Shown here: positions 26,633 to 35,293 of the stretch, piece after piece
Position numbering within the stretch: the stretch's first letter is position 1
How the letters are laid out: the number at the start of each line of letters is the position of its first letter
From: Verrucomicrobiota bacterium
Lineage (GTDB): Bacteria; Verrucomicrobiota; Verrucomicrobiia; Methylacidiphilales; JBCCWR01
Reading direction: 5' to 3'
Assembly (NCBI GenBank): GCA_039192515.1
Contig: JBCCXA010000006.1
Coordinates: 1-64,000 of the forward strand
DNA: 64,000 nucleotides
Position numbers and translations under genes: made by a program
The notes under the pieces: model-generated
Seen by the model: the letters and a program-made list of their open reading frames with translations, nothing else
The model's database searches: none
What the model was told of the DNA's origin: nothing

Positions 26633-28162
26633 ATGAGATTATTTATGCAAATCATTTGCGCCCTTTGGATTGCGCAATCTCTACACGCTGAAGATTGGCC
26701 CATGTGGGGAAGGGATGAAACGCGAAACATGGTTTCTACTACGGCCAAAGATCTTCCGGTGACTTTTGATGCAGGTAAAAAGAAAAGTGGTAGTGAAGAG
26801 ATAGATCTTACGACTACCAAAGGGGTCAAGTGGGTAGCCAAGGTAGGATCACAAACTTACGGTAACCCGAGTGTTGCGGGAGGAAAAGTTTTTGTCGGAA
26901 CCAATAATGAGTCGCCAAGGGATCCCAAGATTAAGGGAGATCATGGCATAGTCATGTGTTTTGATGAAAAGACAGGAGAGTATCTTTGGCAATTAGCAGT
27001 TCCCAAACTTGGTGCTGGTAAGGTAAGTGATTGGGAGTTTATTGGTATTTGTTCTAGCCCAGCCGTTGAGGGGAATCGTGCCTATCTCATTACAAATAGA
27101 GGTGAAGTGGCTTGTCTTGATGTAGATGGTATGAAGAACGGGAACGATGGGCCCTATAAAGATGAAGGCAAGTATATGGCTGGCCCTGGTAAAGAGCCTC
27201 TTCAAGTAGGCGACAAAGATGCAGACATCATTTGGCTTTATGACATGCGTGATGATCTAGGGGTTTTCCCTCACAATGTTTCCAGCTGCTCGCCGCTAAT
27301 CATCGATGACACAGTTTTTACAGCTACTTCAAATGGGATGGATTGGTCCCATACAAATATACCTGCCCCGGAAGCACCTTCCTTCATTTCATTGGATAAA
27401 AAGACTGGAGAACTGCTGGGTGAAGAAGCATCTGGTGTGAGCAAAAGAATTTTGCATTGTAATTGGTCATCTCCCGCTTATGGGAAAGTCAATGGGAAGG
27501 ACATGATTTTCTGGGGTGGTGGCGATGGCTGGCTCTACTCCTTTAGCACAGAGACGGAAAAAGATGAGGATGATTTCGATGTCTTTAAAGAGTATTGGAG
27601 GTTTGATTGTAATCCTCCAGGATATCGTGAAAAGGATGGTGAGCCTATTCGTTATGCAACATTCAACGGCCCAAGTGAATGTATTTCTACCGCTATCTAT
27701 TATGAAGGTTTAGTTTATATGGCCATTGGGCAAGACCCAGAGCATGGTGATGGGATTGGTGCTATTAGCTGCATAGATCCGAGTCTTGAAGGAACTATAC
27801 CCTATGAGAAGGCGAAGTGGGTGAATAAGACTGTAGCACGTACCGTATCAACTCCATCTGCTGCTGATGGATTGATTTATATTACTGAGTATGCTGGTAA
27901 GATTCATTGCCTCGATGCCAAGACTGGAGAGACTCAGTGGGTTTATGACTCCAAAGCTCGTGTATGGGGTTCAACACTGGTTGCAGATGGGAAAGTTTAT
28001 CAAGGAACAGAAGAAGGTGATTTGATTGTGCTCCAGGCTGGTAAAGAAATGAAGTTGCTCGGAAAGACACATGTTGGAGCACCCATTTATAACAGTCCCA
28101 TTGTGGCGAATGGTGTGCTTTACATTTGCAGCCAAACTCACCTCTATGCGGTCGGGAAGTAA
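26633..28162 (+). CDS. secreted PQQ-type beta-propeller protein
   Basis: A 509-residue exported protein with signal peptide MRLFMQIICALWIAQSLHA, followed by DWPMWGRD, the start usual for PVC PQQ-like repeat proteins. Blades are seen at VMCFDEKTGEYLWQLA, FISLDKKTGELLG and IHCLDAKTGETQWVYD. It has no lipobox, so it is soluble periplasmic, unlike its upstream paralogue 22 bp away. Catalytic calcium/PQQ ligands are not recognisable. It is probably a carbohydrate-related or redox-partner protein; the function is not known. Confidence 0.85.
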   Translation: MRLFMQIICALWIAQSLHAEDWPMWGRDETRNMVSTTAKDLPVTFDAGKKKSGSEEIDLTTTKGVKWVAKVGSQTYGNPSVAGGKVFVGTNNESPRDPKIKGDHGIVMCFDEKTGEYLWQLAVPKLGAGKVSDWEFIGICSSPAVEGNRAYLITNRGEVACLDVDGMKNGNDGPYKDEGKYMAGPGKEPLQVGDKDADIIWLYDMRDDLGVFPHNVSSCSPLIIDDTVFTATSNGMDWSHTNIPAPEAPSFISLDKKTGELLGEEASGVSKRILHCNWSSPAYGKVNGKDMIFWGGGDGWLYSFSTETEKDEDDFDVFKEYWRFDCNPPGYREKDGEPIRYATFNGPSECISTAIYYEGLVYMAIGQDPEHGDGIGAISCIDPSLEGTIPYEKAKWVNKTVARTVSTPSAADGLIYITEYAGKIHCLDAKTGETQWVYDSKARVWGSTLVADGKVYQGTEEGDLIVLQAGKEMKLLGKTHVGAPIYNSPIVANGVLYICSQTHLYAVGK

Positions 28163-28186
28163 GTCCAAGTAGGGTCTGAGAATTTT

Positions 28187-28393
28187 ATGAAGCGTTGGAT
28201 GATATATGTTGGTCTTGTGGTGCTTTTCATTTTGCATCAGGATTTTTGGTTTTGGGATGATGCCACACTCGTTTTTGGAGTATTTCCTGTAGGCCTTTTT
28301 TACCATATTATGTATTCTGTTGTGGCTGGTTGCATGTGGGCTCTAGCTATTAAGTTTGCTTGGCCAGATTTGGGAGAGGATGAATCTCAGTAG
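28187..28393 (+). CDS. small two-helix membrane protein (DUF3311-like)
   Basis: A 68-residue protein with two membrane helices (MIYVGLVVLFILHQDFWFW and VFGVFPVGLFYHIMYSVVAGCMWALAI). Size, the aromatic 'HQDFWFWDD' turn and the GVFPVGLFYH motif resemble DUF3311-type subunits that precede sodium/solute symporters. The symporter gene starts 24 bp later, so it is likely an accessory subunit of that transporter. Confidence 0.75.
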   Translation: MKRWMIYVGLVVLFILHQDFWFWDDATLVFGVFPVGLFYHIMYSVVAGCMWALAIKFAWPDLGEDESQ

Positions 28394-28416
28394 TAGTTAG
28401 CACAGATTTGCATTTT

Positions 28417-29913
28417 ATGACACCAGCTCAGACAACTGTCTTGATTATCTCGGGTTATTTGGCTCTTTTATTGGCCTTAGGTATTTTTAGCGGCCGTTTT
28501 TTTCGTGGAACGAGTTCGGATTACTTTGTCGCGAGCCGATCTATAGGAGGCTTCATGTTGCTGATGTCTGTCTTTGGCACAACTATGACAGCCTTTGCTA
28601 TGGTTGGAAGTACGGGAGAAGCTTACAGAATAGGAATTGGCACCTACGGCAAGCTAGCCTCCTATTCGGGACTTATTCACTCTGCATGTTTTTTCTTTGT
28701 GGGCTTGAAACTCTGGTCCTTTGGTAAGCGCCATAATTATATGACGCAGATTCAGTTTTTTAGGGATCGCTTCGAGAGTAATGCTTTGGGTTATTTGCTT
28801 TTTCCAATCTTGGTAGGTTTGGTGATACCTTATTTGCTGGTGGGTTTATTGGGTGCTGGTGCGGTCGTTAAGGGCGTGACTCGTGGAGCTTTTCCTGAAT
28901 TATTTGAAGTGTCTGGTGGGTCCATCCCTACTTGGTTAACAGGGTTAGTCATTTGTGGAGTAGTGCTAACTTATATCTTTATTGGTGGGGTGAGAAGTGC
29001 TGCTTGGGCTAATACCTTTCAAACGATTGTGTTCATGATCATGGGAGTGGTTGCCTTTCTTCTAATTTCTCGGGGCCTAGGAGGCTTTGCTGAAGCAAGT
29101 GCACAAGCTACTCGGGAGTCCATGGTGAGAGAAGGACGAATGACCCAATTGGAATTCTTTAGTTATGGTTTCATTCCATTGTCAGTCGGGATGTTTCCCC
29201 ACTTGTTTCAGCATTGGCTAACCGCCAAGTCTGCTAAGAGCTTTCATCTTACTTTGGTGGCACATCCAATTTTTATCATGCTTACTTGGGTGCCTTGTAT
29301 TTTGATCGGTATGTGGGCGACGGGTGTATTCCCAAATGCTCCAAGTAGCAATGCCGTATTGGGCATGATGGTCGGTAAATTCGCTGGTCCTATTATGGGT
29401 GGGCTAGTGACGGCTGGAGTTTTAGCAGCTATTATGTCTTCGTTGGATTCTCAATTCGTCTGTTTGGGAACAATGTTTACCCAAGATGTGGTCGTGCACA
29501 AGTTTGGTAAGGATAGATTTACTGATCGACAAATTATGTGGATGGCTAGGGGTTTTGTGATACTTATTGTCTTAGTGACTTATGGACTTAGCTTGCTAGA
29601 ACCGAGAGCTGTTTTTTCACTGGGTGTTTGGTGTTTTAGTGGTTTTGCTTCTCTGTTTCCATTGGTTTTGGCGGCGGTCTATTGGAAGCGAGTAACCAAA
29701 ACTGCAGCTATTGCTGCGGTTTTAGTGACGGCTTCAGTTTGGTTCGGTCTTTTTGCTGCTTCGGATTTTGGTAAAGAGAGAGGATTTCTAGTGCTTGGGG
29801 CACAGCCGGTGGCTTTTATCTTTCTAGCATGTCTCCTGACTATAGTAGTTGTATCCCTTTTTACTAGGGCCCCAAGTGAAGTGACGTTAAGCAAGTTTTT
29901 CCCCAAAAAATAA
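28417..29913 (+). CDS. sodium:solute symporter (SSS family)
   Basis: A 498-residue inner-membrane transporter with about 13 hydrophobic helices. The second helix region FRGTSSDYFVASRSIGG, MTAFAMVGSTGEAYRIG and the sodium-site helix AAIMSSLDSQFVCLGTMFTQD are SSS signatures. These carriers import small organic solutes such as carboxylates, sugars or amino acids with Na+. The start at ATG 28417 is preferred to the TTG at 28408. Its neighbours (small subunit before, acid-activating ligase after) favour a carboxylate substrate; this is inference. Confidence 0.92.
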   Translation: MTPAQTTVLIISGYLALLLALGIFSGRFFRGTSSDYFVASRSIGGFMLLMSVFGTTMTAFAMVGSTGEAYRIGIGTYGKLASYSGLIHSACFFFVGLKLWSFGKRHNYMTQIQFFRDRFESNALGYLLFPILVGLVIPYLLVGLLGAGAVVKGVTRGAFPELFEVSGGSIPTWLTGLVICGVVLTYIFIGGVRSAAWANTFQTIVFMIMGVVAFLLISRGLGGFAEASAQATRESMVREGRMTQLEFFSYGFIPLSVGMFPHLFQHWLTAKSAKSFHLTLVAHPIFIMLTWVPCILIGMWATGVFPNAPSSNAVLGMMVGKFAGPIMGGLVTAGVLAAIMSSLDSQFVCLGTMFTQDVVVHKFGKDRFTDRQIMWMARGFVILIVLVTYGLSLLEPRAVFSLGVWCFSGFASLFPLVLAAVYWKRVTKTAAIAAVLVTASVWFGLFAASDFGKERGFLVLGAQPVAFIFLACLLTIVVVSLFTRAPSEVTLSKFFPKK

Positions 29914-29930
29914 GGTAGAGAATCAAAGAT

Positions 29931-30992
29931 ATGGATTTAGAAAAAGCGAAACAAGTTTTGGATGCGTATGTCAGAGAAATGATTAAGTGGCATTTTTCAG
30001 AAGATACGGGGTGTCCTTTTTGGTTGAATTGGAAAAAGGAAGCGGGTTGGGATCCTGTTGCAGAGATTAAGTCCTATGAAGACATGATGCGCTTTGATCA
30101 CTTTTCTGATGAAACCCTGCGCGACCATCAGCCTGAGGAGTTTGTTCCTAAAGCCTTTCTAGGACGTCCCTTTAATGTTTTTGAAACAGGTGGGACCACA
30201 GGTATGCCTAAGCAGAGAGTTGGATGGGATGACTATAAAGTAGATTACTCGGAGTTCTCCGATCATTACTCAGATGATTTTTTCCCTAAAGGAGAGTCTT
30301 GGCTTATGGTTGGGCCTACTGGACCTAGACGCTTGCGCTTAGCGATTGAGCATTTAGCTAATGTGCGTGGCAGCGCTTGTTACTTTGTTGACTTAGATCC
30401 TCGATGGGTGAAGCGCTTGATTAGTGAAGGTCATTATGATATGGCACGCAAATACCAAGAGCACGTCGTAGATCAAGCCATCACGATTATTAAGGGGCGC
30501 AGTATTGGTTCTATCTTCACGACGCCTAAATTACTTGAGTCAATCGCGGAACGCGTTTCTCTTCCAAGGATGGGCATCAAGGGAGTTTTTGCGGGTGGAA
30601 CAACTATGACCCCTCAATATGTTCGCTTTTTGATAGAAGAGGTCTTGGAGGGCCAAGTTAATTTTGCTCCAACTTACGGTAATACCTTAATGGGTTTAGC
30701 CATTAGCCGTAAATTGACTCCTGAGGATAATTATAGCCTCACTTATTATGCGCCCCAACCTAGAGCTATTCTGCGTGTGGTAAATCCTGAGAAGACCAAA
30801 GAAACTGTTGCTTATGGCGATTATGGAAGAGTGGAACTGACCACGTTGACTAAAGAGTTTTTTGTGCCACGTTTTTTAGAAAGAGATGAAGCTATCAGAC
30901 GTGAACCTTGCCATGAATTCGCTTGGGATGGAGTCGGTGATGTCAGGCCTTTTGGCGCCACCACCAAAAAAGTCATTGAAGGGGTTTATTAA
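29931..30992 (+). CDS. LuxE/PaaK-like adenylate-forming enzyme
   Basis: A 353-residue member of the ANL superfamily close to phenylacetate-CoA ligase and LuxE acyl-protein synthetase. The P-loop ETGGTTGMPKQ is at 85-95, the adenine-side motif appears as FAPTYGNTL, and GDYGRVELTTL with RFLERDEA follows. It is shorter than PaaK (about 430 residues) and the C-terminal catalytic-Lys lobe is reduced to a short end (TTKKVIEGVY). It would activate a carboxylic acid to an acyl-adenylate and pass it to the partner encoded 13 bp downstream. Confidence 0.8.
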   Translation: MDLEKAKQVLDAYVREMIKWHFSEDTGCPFWLNWKKEAGWDPVAEIKSYEDMMRFDHFSDETLRDHQPEEFVPKAFLGRPFNVFETGGTTGMPKQRVGWDDYKVDYSEFSDHYSDDFFPKGESWLMVGPTGPRRLRLAIEHLANVRGSACYFVDLDPRWVKRLISEGHYDMARKYQEHVVDQAITIIKGRSIGSIFTTPKLLESIAERVSLPRMGIKGVFAGGTTMTPQYVRFLIEEVLEGQVNFAPTYGNTLMGLAISRKLTPEDNYSLTYYAPQPRAILRVVNPEKTKETVAYGDYGRVELTTLTKEFFVPRFLERDEAIRREPCHEFAWDGVGDVRPFGATTKKVIEGVY

Positions 30993-31004
30993 AATAAGAG
31001 ATAT

Positions 31005-32465
31005 ATGATTGCCAAAGCCAGTAAGCAAGTCCCTCATTTTCAAGCTATAAGGTCCGGTGTTCCCTATAGTAGTCTAGATGTTGCAGAAGTCAGAGATGTA
31101 AGAACAGGTGAAATACTAGCCGAAGTAAGCCAAGTTAATGCAGGTGTTCCCAGAAGAGACTTGCTTTTGTCAAACCGCGGCAAAGCTAAACCTAGAACTT
31201 TTTTCAATGGTCTTACGGCGAAAGAGCTTGTGGAGAAGACCAAACAGGCTGGTGAGATTTATCTCAACGGCGAGATTGAGATCGAGGGCTATGGGGCTCA
31301 AGATTCGCAAGCTTACATTGAGCTGCTCTCTGGTAGTACAGGCTTACCCAAGAGCTTATGCCTTCTTAACATGGAAAAGGTCTACTACGTGCTCACACAT
31401 GTGGAGGGTGTTATTGAGGGGCTTAGTCGTGGCTTAGATCTCACTATTTTTGATAATAATGAGATTGAACACCTTGGCGTGCCAGTATGCATCTATCCAG
31501 AGGGTGAAGAACTTGCTGTCATTCTTCCAAGTAATTCGCCTGGAGTGAATGCGCTTTGGATTCCTGCTATAGCCATGAAAGTGCCTGTTATATTGAAGCC
31601 TGGACGTGAAGATCCATGGACACCTTATCGTCTGATCCAATCCATGGTTCAAGCTGGTATTCCCAAAGAAGTCTTTTCTTTTTATCCCACGGACCATGCG
31701 GGTAGTGAAGCCATCGTCGAATTATCGGGAAGATCCATCGTTTTTGGTGGAGATGCGACTGTCAAGAAATATGCATCCAATCCAAACGTTGAGACTCACG
31801 GCACAGGACGTTCTAAGATCTTAATTGGGGAGGATCTTATCGAGAATTGGCGGGATTATTTAGATGTTTTGGTGAAGTCAGTCGCTGCTAACGGAGGTCG
31901 CAGTTGTATCAATACTTCATGCATCGTGGTGCCTAAGTATGGTGATGAGATTGCTCAAGCCATCGCGGAAGCTTTTGCAAAGATCGAAGCTAAGTCTTTG
32001 GATGACCCGGAAGCCGGGCTAGCTGGTTTTGCCAATCCAACTATGGCCGAGTGGATTGATCAAAGCATTGATGAAGGTTTGGAAACATCTGGTGCAATTG
32101 ATTTGACGACAAAACTTAGAGGACCTGGAACGCGCAAGGTCGAACTAGAAAATATGACTTACCTTTTGCCAACGGTTGTTCGATGCGATTCCCTGGAACA
32201 TCCTCTTGGAAATACTGAATTTCTCTTTCCATACGTGAGTGTTGTAGAAATGCCTCAGACTCAAATGATTGATAACATAGGCTTCACTTTAGTCGCGACT
32301 GCTATAACGAATGACGAGCACTGGAAAAAAGAGCTTTTACAAACCCGGCATATAGACAGGCTCAATTTTGGACCTATGCCGACTTGTATTGTTAAATGGG
32401 AAATGCCTCACGAGGGCAATCTCTTTGAATTCTTATTTAAGCGCCGTGCTCTCATGCGCGCTTAG
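31005..32465 (+). CDS. aldehyde dehydrogenase-superfamily acyl reductase (LuxC-like)
   Basis: A 486-residue ALDH-fold protein. The catalytic Cys is Cys301 in NGGRSCINTSC, and cofactor-binding segments are VPVILKPGREDPWTPY (about 193-208) and SIVFGGDATVKKY. The 100-residue N-terminal part (GEIEIEGYG, LLSGSTGLPKSL) is unlike plain ALDHs and recalls LuxC-type acyl-CoA/acyl-protein reductases. Adjacent to a LuxE-like ligase, it likely reduces the activated acyl group to an aldehyde with NAD(P)H. Alternatively it could oxidise an aldehyde to the acyl form. Last gene of the operon; convergent with mqnD. Confidence 0.8.
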   Translation: MIAKASKQVPHFQAIRSGVPYSSLDVAEVRDVRTGEILAEVSQVNAGVPRRDLLLSNRGKAKPRTFFNGLTAKELVEKTKQAGEIYLNGEIEIEGYGAQDSQAYIELLSGSTGLPKSLCLLNMEKVYYVLTHVEGVIEGLSRGLDLTIFDNNEIEHLGVPVCIYPEGEELAVILPSNSPGVNALWIPAIAMKVPVILKPGREDPWTPYRLIQSMVQAGIPKEVFSFYPTDHAGSEAIVELSGRSIVFGGDATVKKYASNPNVETHGTGRSKILIGEDLIENWRDYLDVLVKSVAANGGRSCINTSCIVVPKYGDEIAQAIAEAFAKIEAKSLDDPEAGLAGFANPTMAEWIDQSIDEGLETSGAIDLTTKLRGPGTRKVELENMTYLLPTVVRCDSLEHPLGNTEFLFPYVSVVEMPQTQMIDNIGFTLVATAITNDEHWKKELLQTRHIDRLNFGPMPTCIVKWEMPHEGNLFEFLFKRRALMRA

Positions 32466-32491
32466 TAGCCTAAGGGATTTAATTTTGACAG

Positions 32492-33328
32492 CTAAACGAA
32501 TTCGACTTCTATTTTTTCGGGGAGGATACCTCGGGAGTAACCTAAGTCGAGAAAGAGCTGAACAGCTTGTCTGCCTGCTTCTCCATAGTCGATGGTGTAA
32601 TCATTGACATACATGCCGATGAATTGATCTGCCTTGGATTTGTCTAGTCCACGGCCGAGAGGAAGAGCATGTTCTACTCCGGCATCTCGATGGTCTAGCC
32701 CGTATTGGATGCTTTCTTTGAGGATACGTGAGATTTCTGTGATGTGGTCCATTCCTATACTGCGGCGGATCGCATTACCTCCAAGTGGCAATGGAAGTTG
32801 GTTTTCCTCTTTCCACCAGACTCCTAAGTCCACAGAGGGCACTAGTCCTTCATCACCATAAGTAAGTTGTCCTTCGTGTATGATGACCCCGACATCAGCC
32901 TGACCTTCCTTGATAAACGTAAAGATTTCGTCAAATGGGACAACAATGGTATCGAGTGTTTCATCTCTTTGATCCAGGAATAATTGGAGTGCCAAGTGTG
33001 CACTGGTCATTTTGCCGGGAATGGCGATTCTCTTGGTAAGTAGTTCGTTTTTGTTAAATTTTTCATATCCCACGATCATAGGGCCGTACCCATCTCCCAT
33101 AGAGGCTCCCGAAGCTAAAAGTGCATAGTCTTGGGCAAGTGAAGCGTAGGCATGTATCGACACAGCAGTGATATCCAGCTCTACTCGCTGGGCTCGTTCG
33201 TTAAGAGTTTGGATGTCTTGGAGGATGTGTTCAAATTCATAGGGATTGGAATTGATCTTATTTTCCGCGAGTGCATAAAACATGAATGCATCATCAGGGT
33301 CTGGGCTGTGGCCTAAAGTAATTTTCAT
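32492..33328 (-). CDS. mqnD: 1,4-dihydroxy-6-naphthoate synthase
   Basis: A 278-residue periplasmic-binding-protein-fold enzyme of the futalosine pathway; it converts cyclic dehypoxanthinyl futalosine to 1,4-dihydroxy-6-naphthoate for menaquinone. The N-terminal GHSPDPDDAFMFYAL is characteristic, followed by ITAVSIHAYA and GPMIV. I start at ATG 33328 and not the in-frame TTG 18 nt upstream. Other mqn genes are not in the window. MqnA has a similar fold, but the GHSPDPDDAF start is MqnD-like. Confidence 0.92.
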   Translation of the reverse strand: MKITLGHSPDPDDAFMFYALAENKINSNPYEFEHILQDIQTLNERAQRVELDITAVSIHAYASLAQDYALLASGASMGDGYGPMIVGYEKFNKNELLTKRIAIPGKMTSAHLALQLFLDQRDETLDTIVVPFDEIFTFIKEGQADVGVIIHEGQLTYGDEGLVPSVDLGVWWKEENQLPLPLGGNAIRRSIGMDHITEISRILKESIQYGLDHRDAGVEHALPLGRGLDKSKADQFIGMYVNDYTIDYGEAGRQAVQLFLDLGYSRGILPEKIEVEFV

Positions 33329-33430
33329 CGATCTATAATGATCCAATCGTTTCTCGATATTACAAAGAAAATTTTCGGCAAGTGTAAAATATGCGTTTAT
33401 CTAGTAGATAGATAAGCGTTCTAATTAGAC

Positions 33431-33655
33431 TTAGATATAGTCTTTGCTTTCGATAGAAAGAGGATCTCTGTTGGCTAAGAACTCTGCTTGTTCAATCACA
33501 GAGCTTGAAGATTCATCAAATCGATAGGCGTTACAGTTTGGACATATGTAGGCTTTTGCGACAACAATAGACCCACAACATTCGCAAACCTTATAATGAT
33601 TAGGTGAAGCTTTTATTTTTAGTGCAGCTTCAGCACGATCAGCTATCTGACTCAT
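33431..33655 (-). CDS. small zinc-ribbon protein
   Basis: A 74-residue cytoplasmic protein with CECC at 24-27 and CPNC at about 38-41 (YICPNCNAYRFD), a four-cysteine zinc ribbon. The N-terminal helix (IADRAEAALKIKAS) and the acidic tail are unremarkable. GAGATTACT before the ATG gives a weak ribosome site. Probable nucleic-acid or protein binder; no named family recognised. Confidence 0.72.
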   Translation of the reverse strand: MSQIADRAEAALKIKASPNHYKVCECCGSIVVAKAYICPNCNAYRFDESSSSVIEQAEFLANRDPLSIESKDYI

Positions 33656-33812
33656 AGTAATCTCAACAAGTTACCCGATGATTCTTCGCAACCAACTAAA
33701 TTCTACCTAATACATTAGATATTATTTTTGTAAGAACTCAAGTAGAAATTAGATTATTCTTAGCAAACAGATTGTTAAAGCTTAACTTTTTTCTCGGAAA
33801 ATAAGTATCCTT

Positions 33813-34778
33813 TTAAGGGTGCGCAGGCACTTCTATACTAGAAAGTTTGGTGGGCAGGATAGGTAGGTTTTCCTTTGACCAACGGCTATAAGAGCCATTG
33901 TTTTGATGGGTAAGGTTTTTAAGAAAGTGTTCTGCCGGGCTTTGAGGATCGAGAAAAAAACCGATGGCATAGATGGCCAACTGACGGTTTAACTTATATC
34001 GAAGATGCCTGACTTGTGTTAGGACAATCTGGGGATCGGTGTTAGCCTCTCCATCAGAAAGAATAATAATAGCTTCTGTATTCATGCGTAGGGCAGAGAA
34101 GAGGGCGTTTTGTAGATTGGTCGTTCCGCCGACATGGACTTCTTCATTGAGAAAAGCATAGGCTTTGGCCTTGTTTTGAAAAGTTGCAGGCACGAGACTA
34201 TTATTGAAAAGGGCGTTGTGGTCAGCGAATAGCACGACGTTAAAATGTTGCTCAGGTTTTAAACCACTAACGGCGTCTTTAATTCCTTGGTAGGCCAGAG
34301 TGAGTCGTGAGCGAGGACCTGTCTTCTCAAGCATGCTTCCTGAGCTATCGATAACAAAGACGACTTTTTGGGCATGGATGTCAATTCCGAAAAAATCCTT
34401 ACGCGGTGTAATACCCACCTGAGATTCTGCTACAGCTAACTGAGCTTCATTAGAAATGGGAGGTTCTGCAACTGAAAATGGGTTACCTTCCCAGGTTGGT
34501 GTGCCTGGCTCAATATCTGCAACATCTTCGACTTCAAATCGAGTTGAGACAGTAAAGAGTTGCTCAGCCTCTCTGATGACTTTTCCTGTAGCATTTTTTT
34601 GTTCGGGTATAGAAAAGGCAATAAAATTGGGGGCAAGTTCTGCAGGCTTAGTGTGAGAAAAGAGAATCCAGCTTTGAAGCGCAAATACAATCAAAATGTG
34701 TGCCCCCAAGCTTGCTCCGAATACTAACCAAAAGGTCTTATCTTTCACACGTTTCTTAAAGTCTGAGAGGCTAAACAT
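33813..34778 (-). CDS. membrane-anchored VWA-domain protein
   Basis: A 321-residue protein. Residues about 10-42 hold one hydrophobic helix (FWLVFGASLGAHILIVFALQ), then a Pro/Glu-rich periplasmic stalk, then a von Willebrand A domain with a complete MIDAS: DSSGSM, the Thr in GGTTNL and the Asp in LSDGEAN. The N-terminal layout resembles TonB-like anchors. The start at ATG 34778 has GAGAGG nine bases upstream; the longer frame from 34811 overlaps the RelE-like gene. It lies 13 bp after that gene and is probably cotranscribed with it. Target ligand unknown. Confidence 0.85.
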   Translation of the reverse strand: MFSLSDFKKRVKDKTFWLVFGASLGAHILIVFALQSWILFSHTKPAELAPNFIAFSIPEQKNATGKVIREAEQLFTVSTRFEVEDVADIEPGTPTWEGNPFSVAEPPISNEAQLAVAESQVGITPRKDFFGIDIHAQKVVFVIDSSGSMLEKTGPRSRLTLAYQGIKDAVSGLKPEQHFNVVLFADHNALFNNSLVPATFQNKAKAYAFLNEEVHVGGTTNLQNALFSALRMNTEAIIILSDGEANTDPQIVLTQVRHLRYKLNRQLAIYAIGFFLDPQSPAEHFLKNLTHQNNGSYSRWSKENLPILPTKLSSIEVPAHP

Positions 34779-34791
34779 GCTGACTGACCTC

Positions 34792-35157
34792 TCAGTTTCC
34801 GGGTTGATCAATCATGGCCCAGAAGTTTGGATTTTTTTGTAGTTCTTCGTCCTCCGCAATGGGTACATTCGACCGGAAGAGAAAATCCTTCAGTGTGTTT
34901 TTGTGAATGACGCGGTGTATGATAAGGCCATCATCTTTTTTTTCAAAATAGATTCGGTAGTCCTCTGCCCGATACCTGTAGATAGATCTTGTGTCTTTGG
35001 TCATACGACCGAAGGTCTCAGGGCTTTCTTCTACGAAGTTCGGTTGTAGGACATTGAATTGCTCCAAAATTTCAAGCTGTAGCTTCTTGGGCAAGCTAGA
35101 AATCTCAGCCGAGCTTACAGGCGTAAATACTATTTCAAATCCGTCTGTTTCGTTCAT
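34792..35157 (-). CDS. RelE/ParE-fold protein, orphan
   Basis: A 121-residue protein whose core follows the RelE toxin fold: IVFTPVSSAEISSLPKKLQ, then RSIYRYRAEDYRIYFEKKDDG and IIHRVIHKNTLKDFLF. The Arg/Tyr-rich YRYR-DYRIYF strand is where RelE-type nucleases keep catalytic residues. A 25-residue C-terminal extension (NVPIAEDEELQKNPNFWAM) is extra. No antitoxin-like gene precedes it in the 135-bp gap; downstream is the VWA gene. It may be a domesticated RelE-fold protein and not a toxin. Confidence 0.72.
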   Translation of the reverse strand: MNETDGFEIVFTPVSSAEISSLPKKLQLEILEQFNVLQPNFVEESPETFGRMTKDTRSIYRYRAEDYRIYFEKKDDGLIIHRVIHKNTLKDFLFRSNVPIAEDEELQKNPNFWAMIDQPGN

Positions 35158-35293
35158 GGTGGTGCAGAGTTACCTCAAATTACTATATAGCGTAATTTAA
35201 TCTATCTGTACATAGCGTTTTTTAAGCGTAGGTGCAATGATTTGACCTATAGAAGTATGCTTATAGGCTTATAGTAATTTCATCATCAAAGAT

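Noticed and set aside
29931..32465. bioluminescence (lux) operon
   Set aside because: LuxE- and LuxC-like proteins are present, but no luciferase alpha/beta or LuxD gene is nearby and similarity is only at superfamily level.
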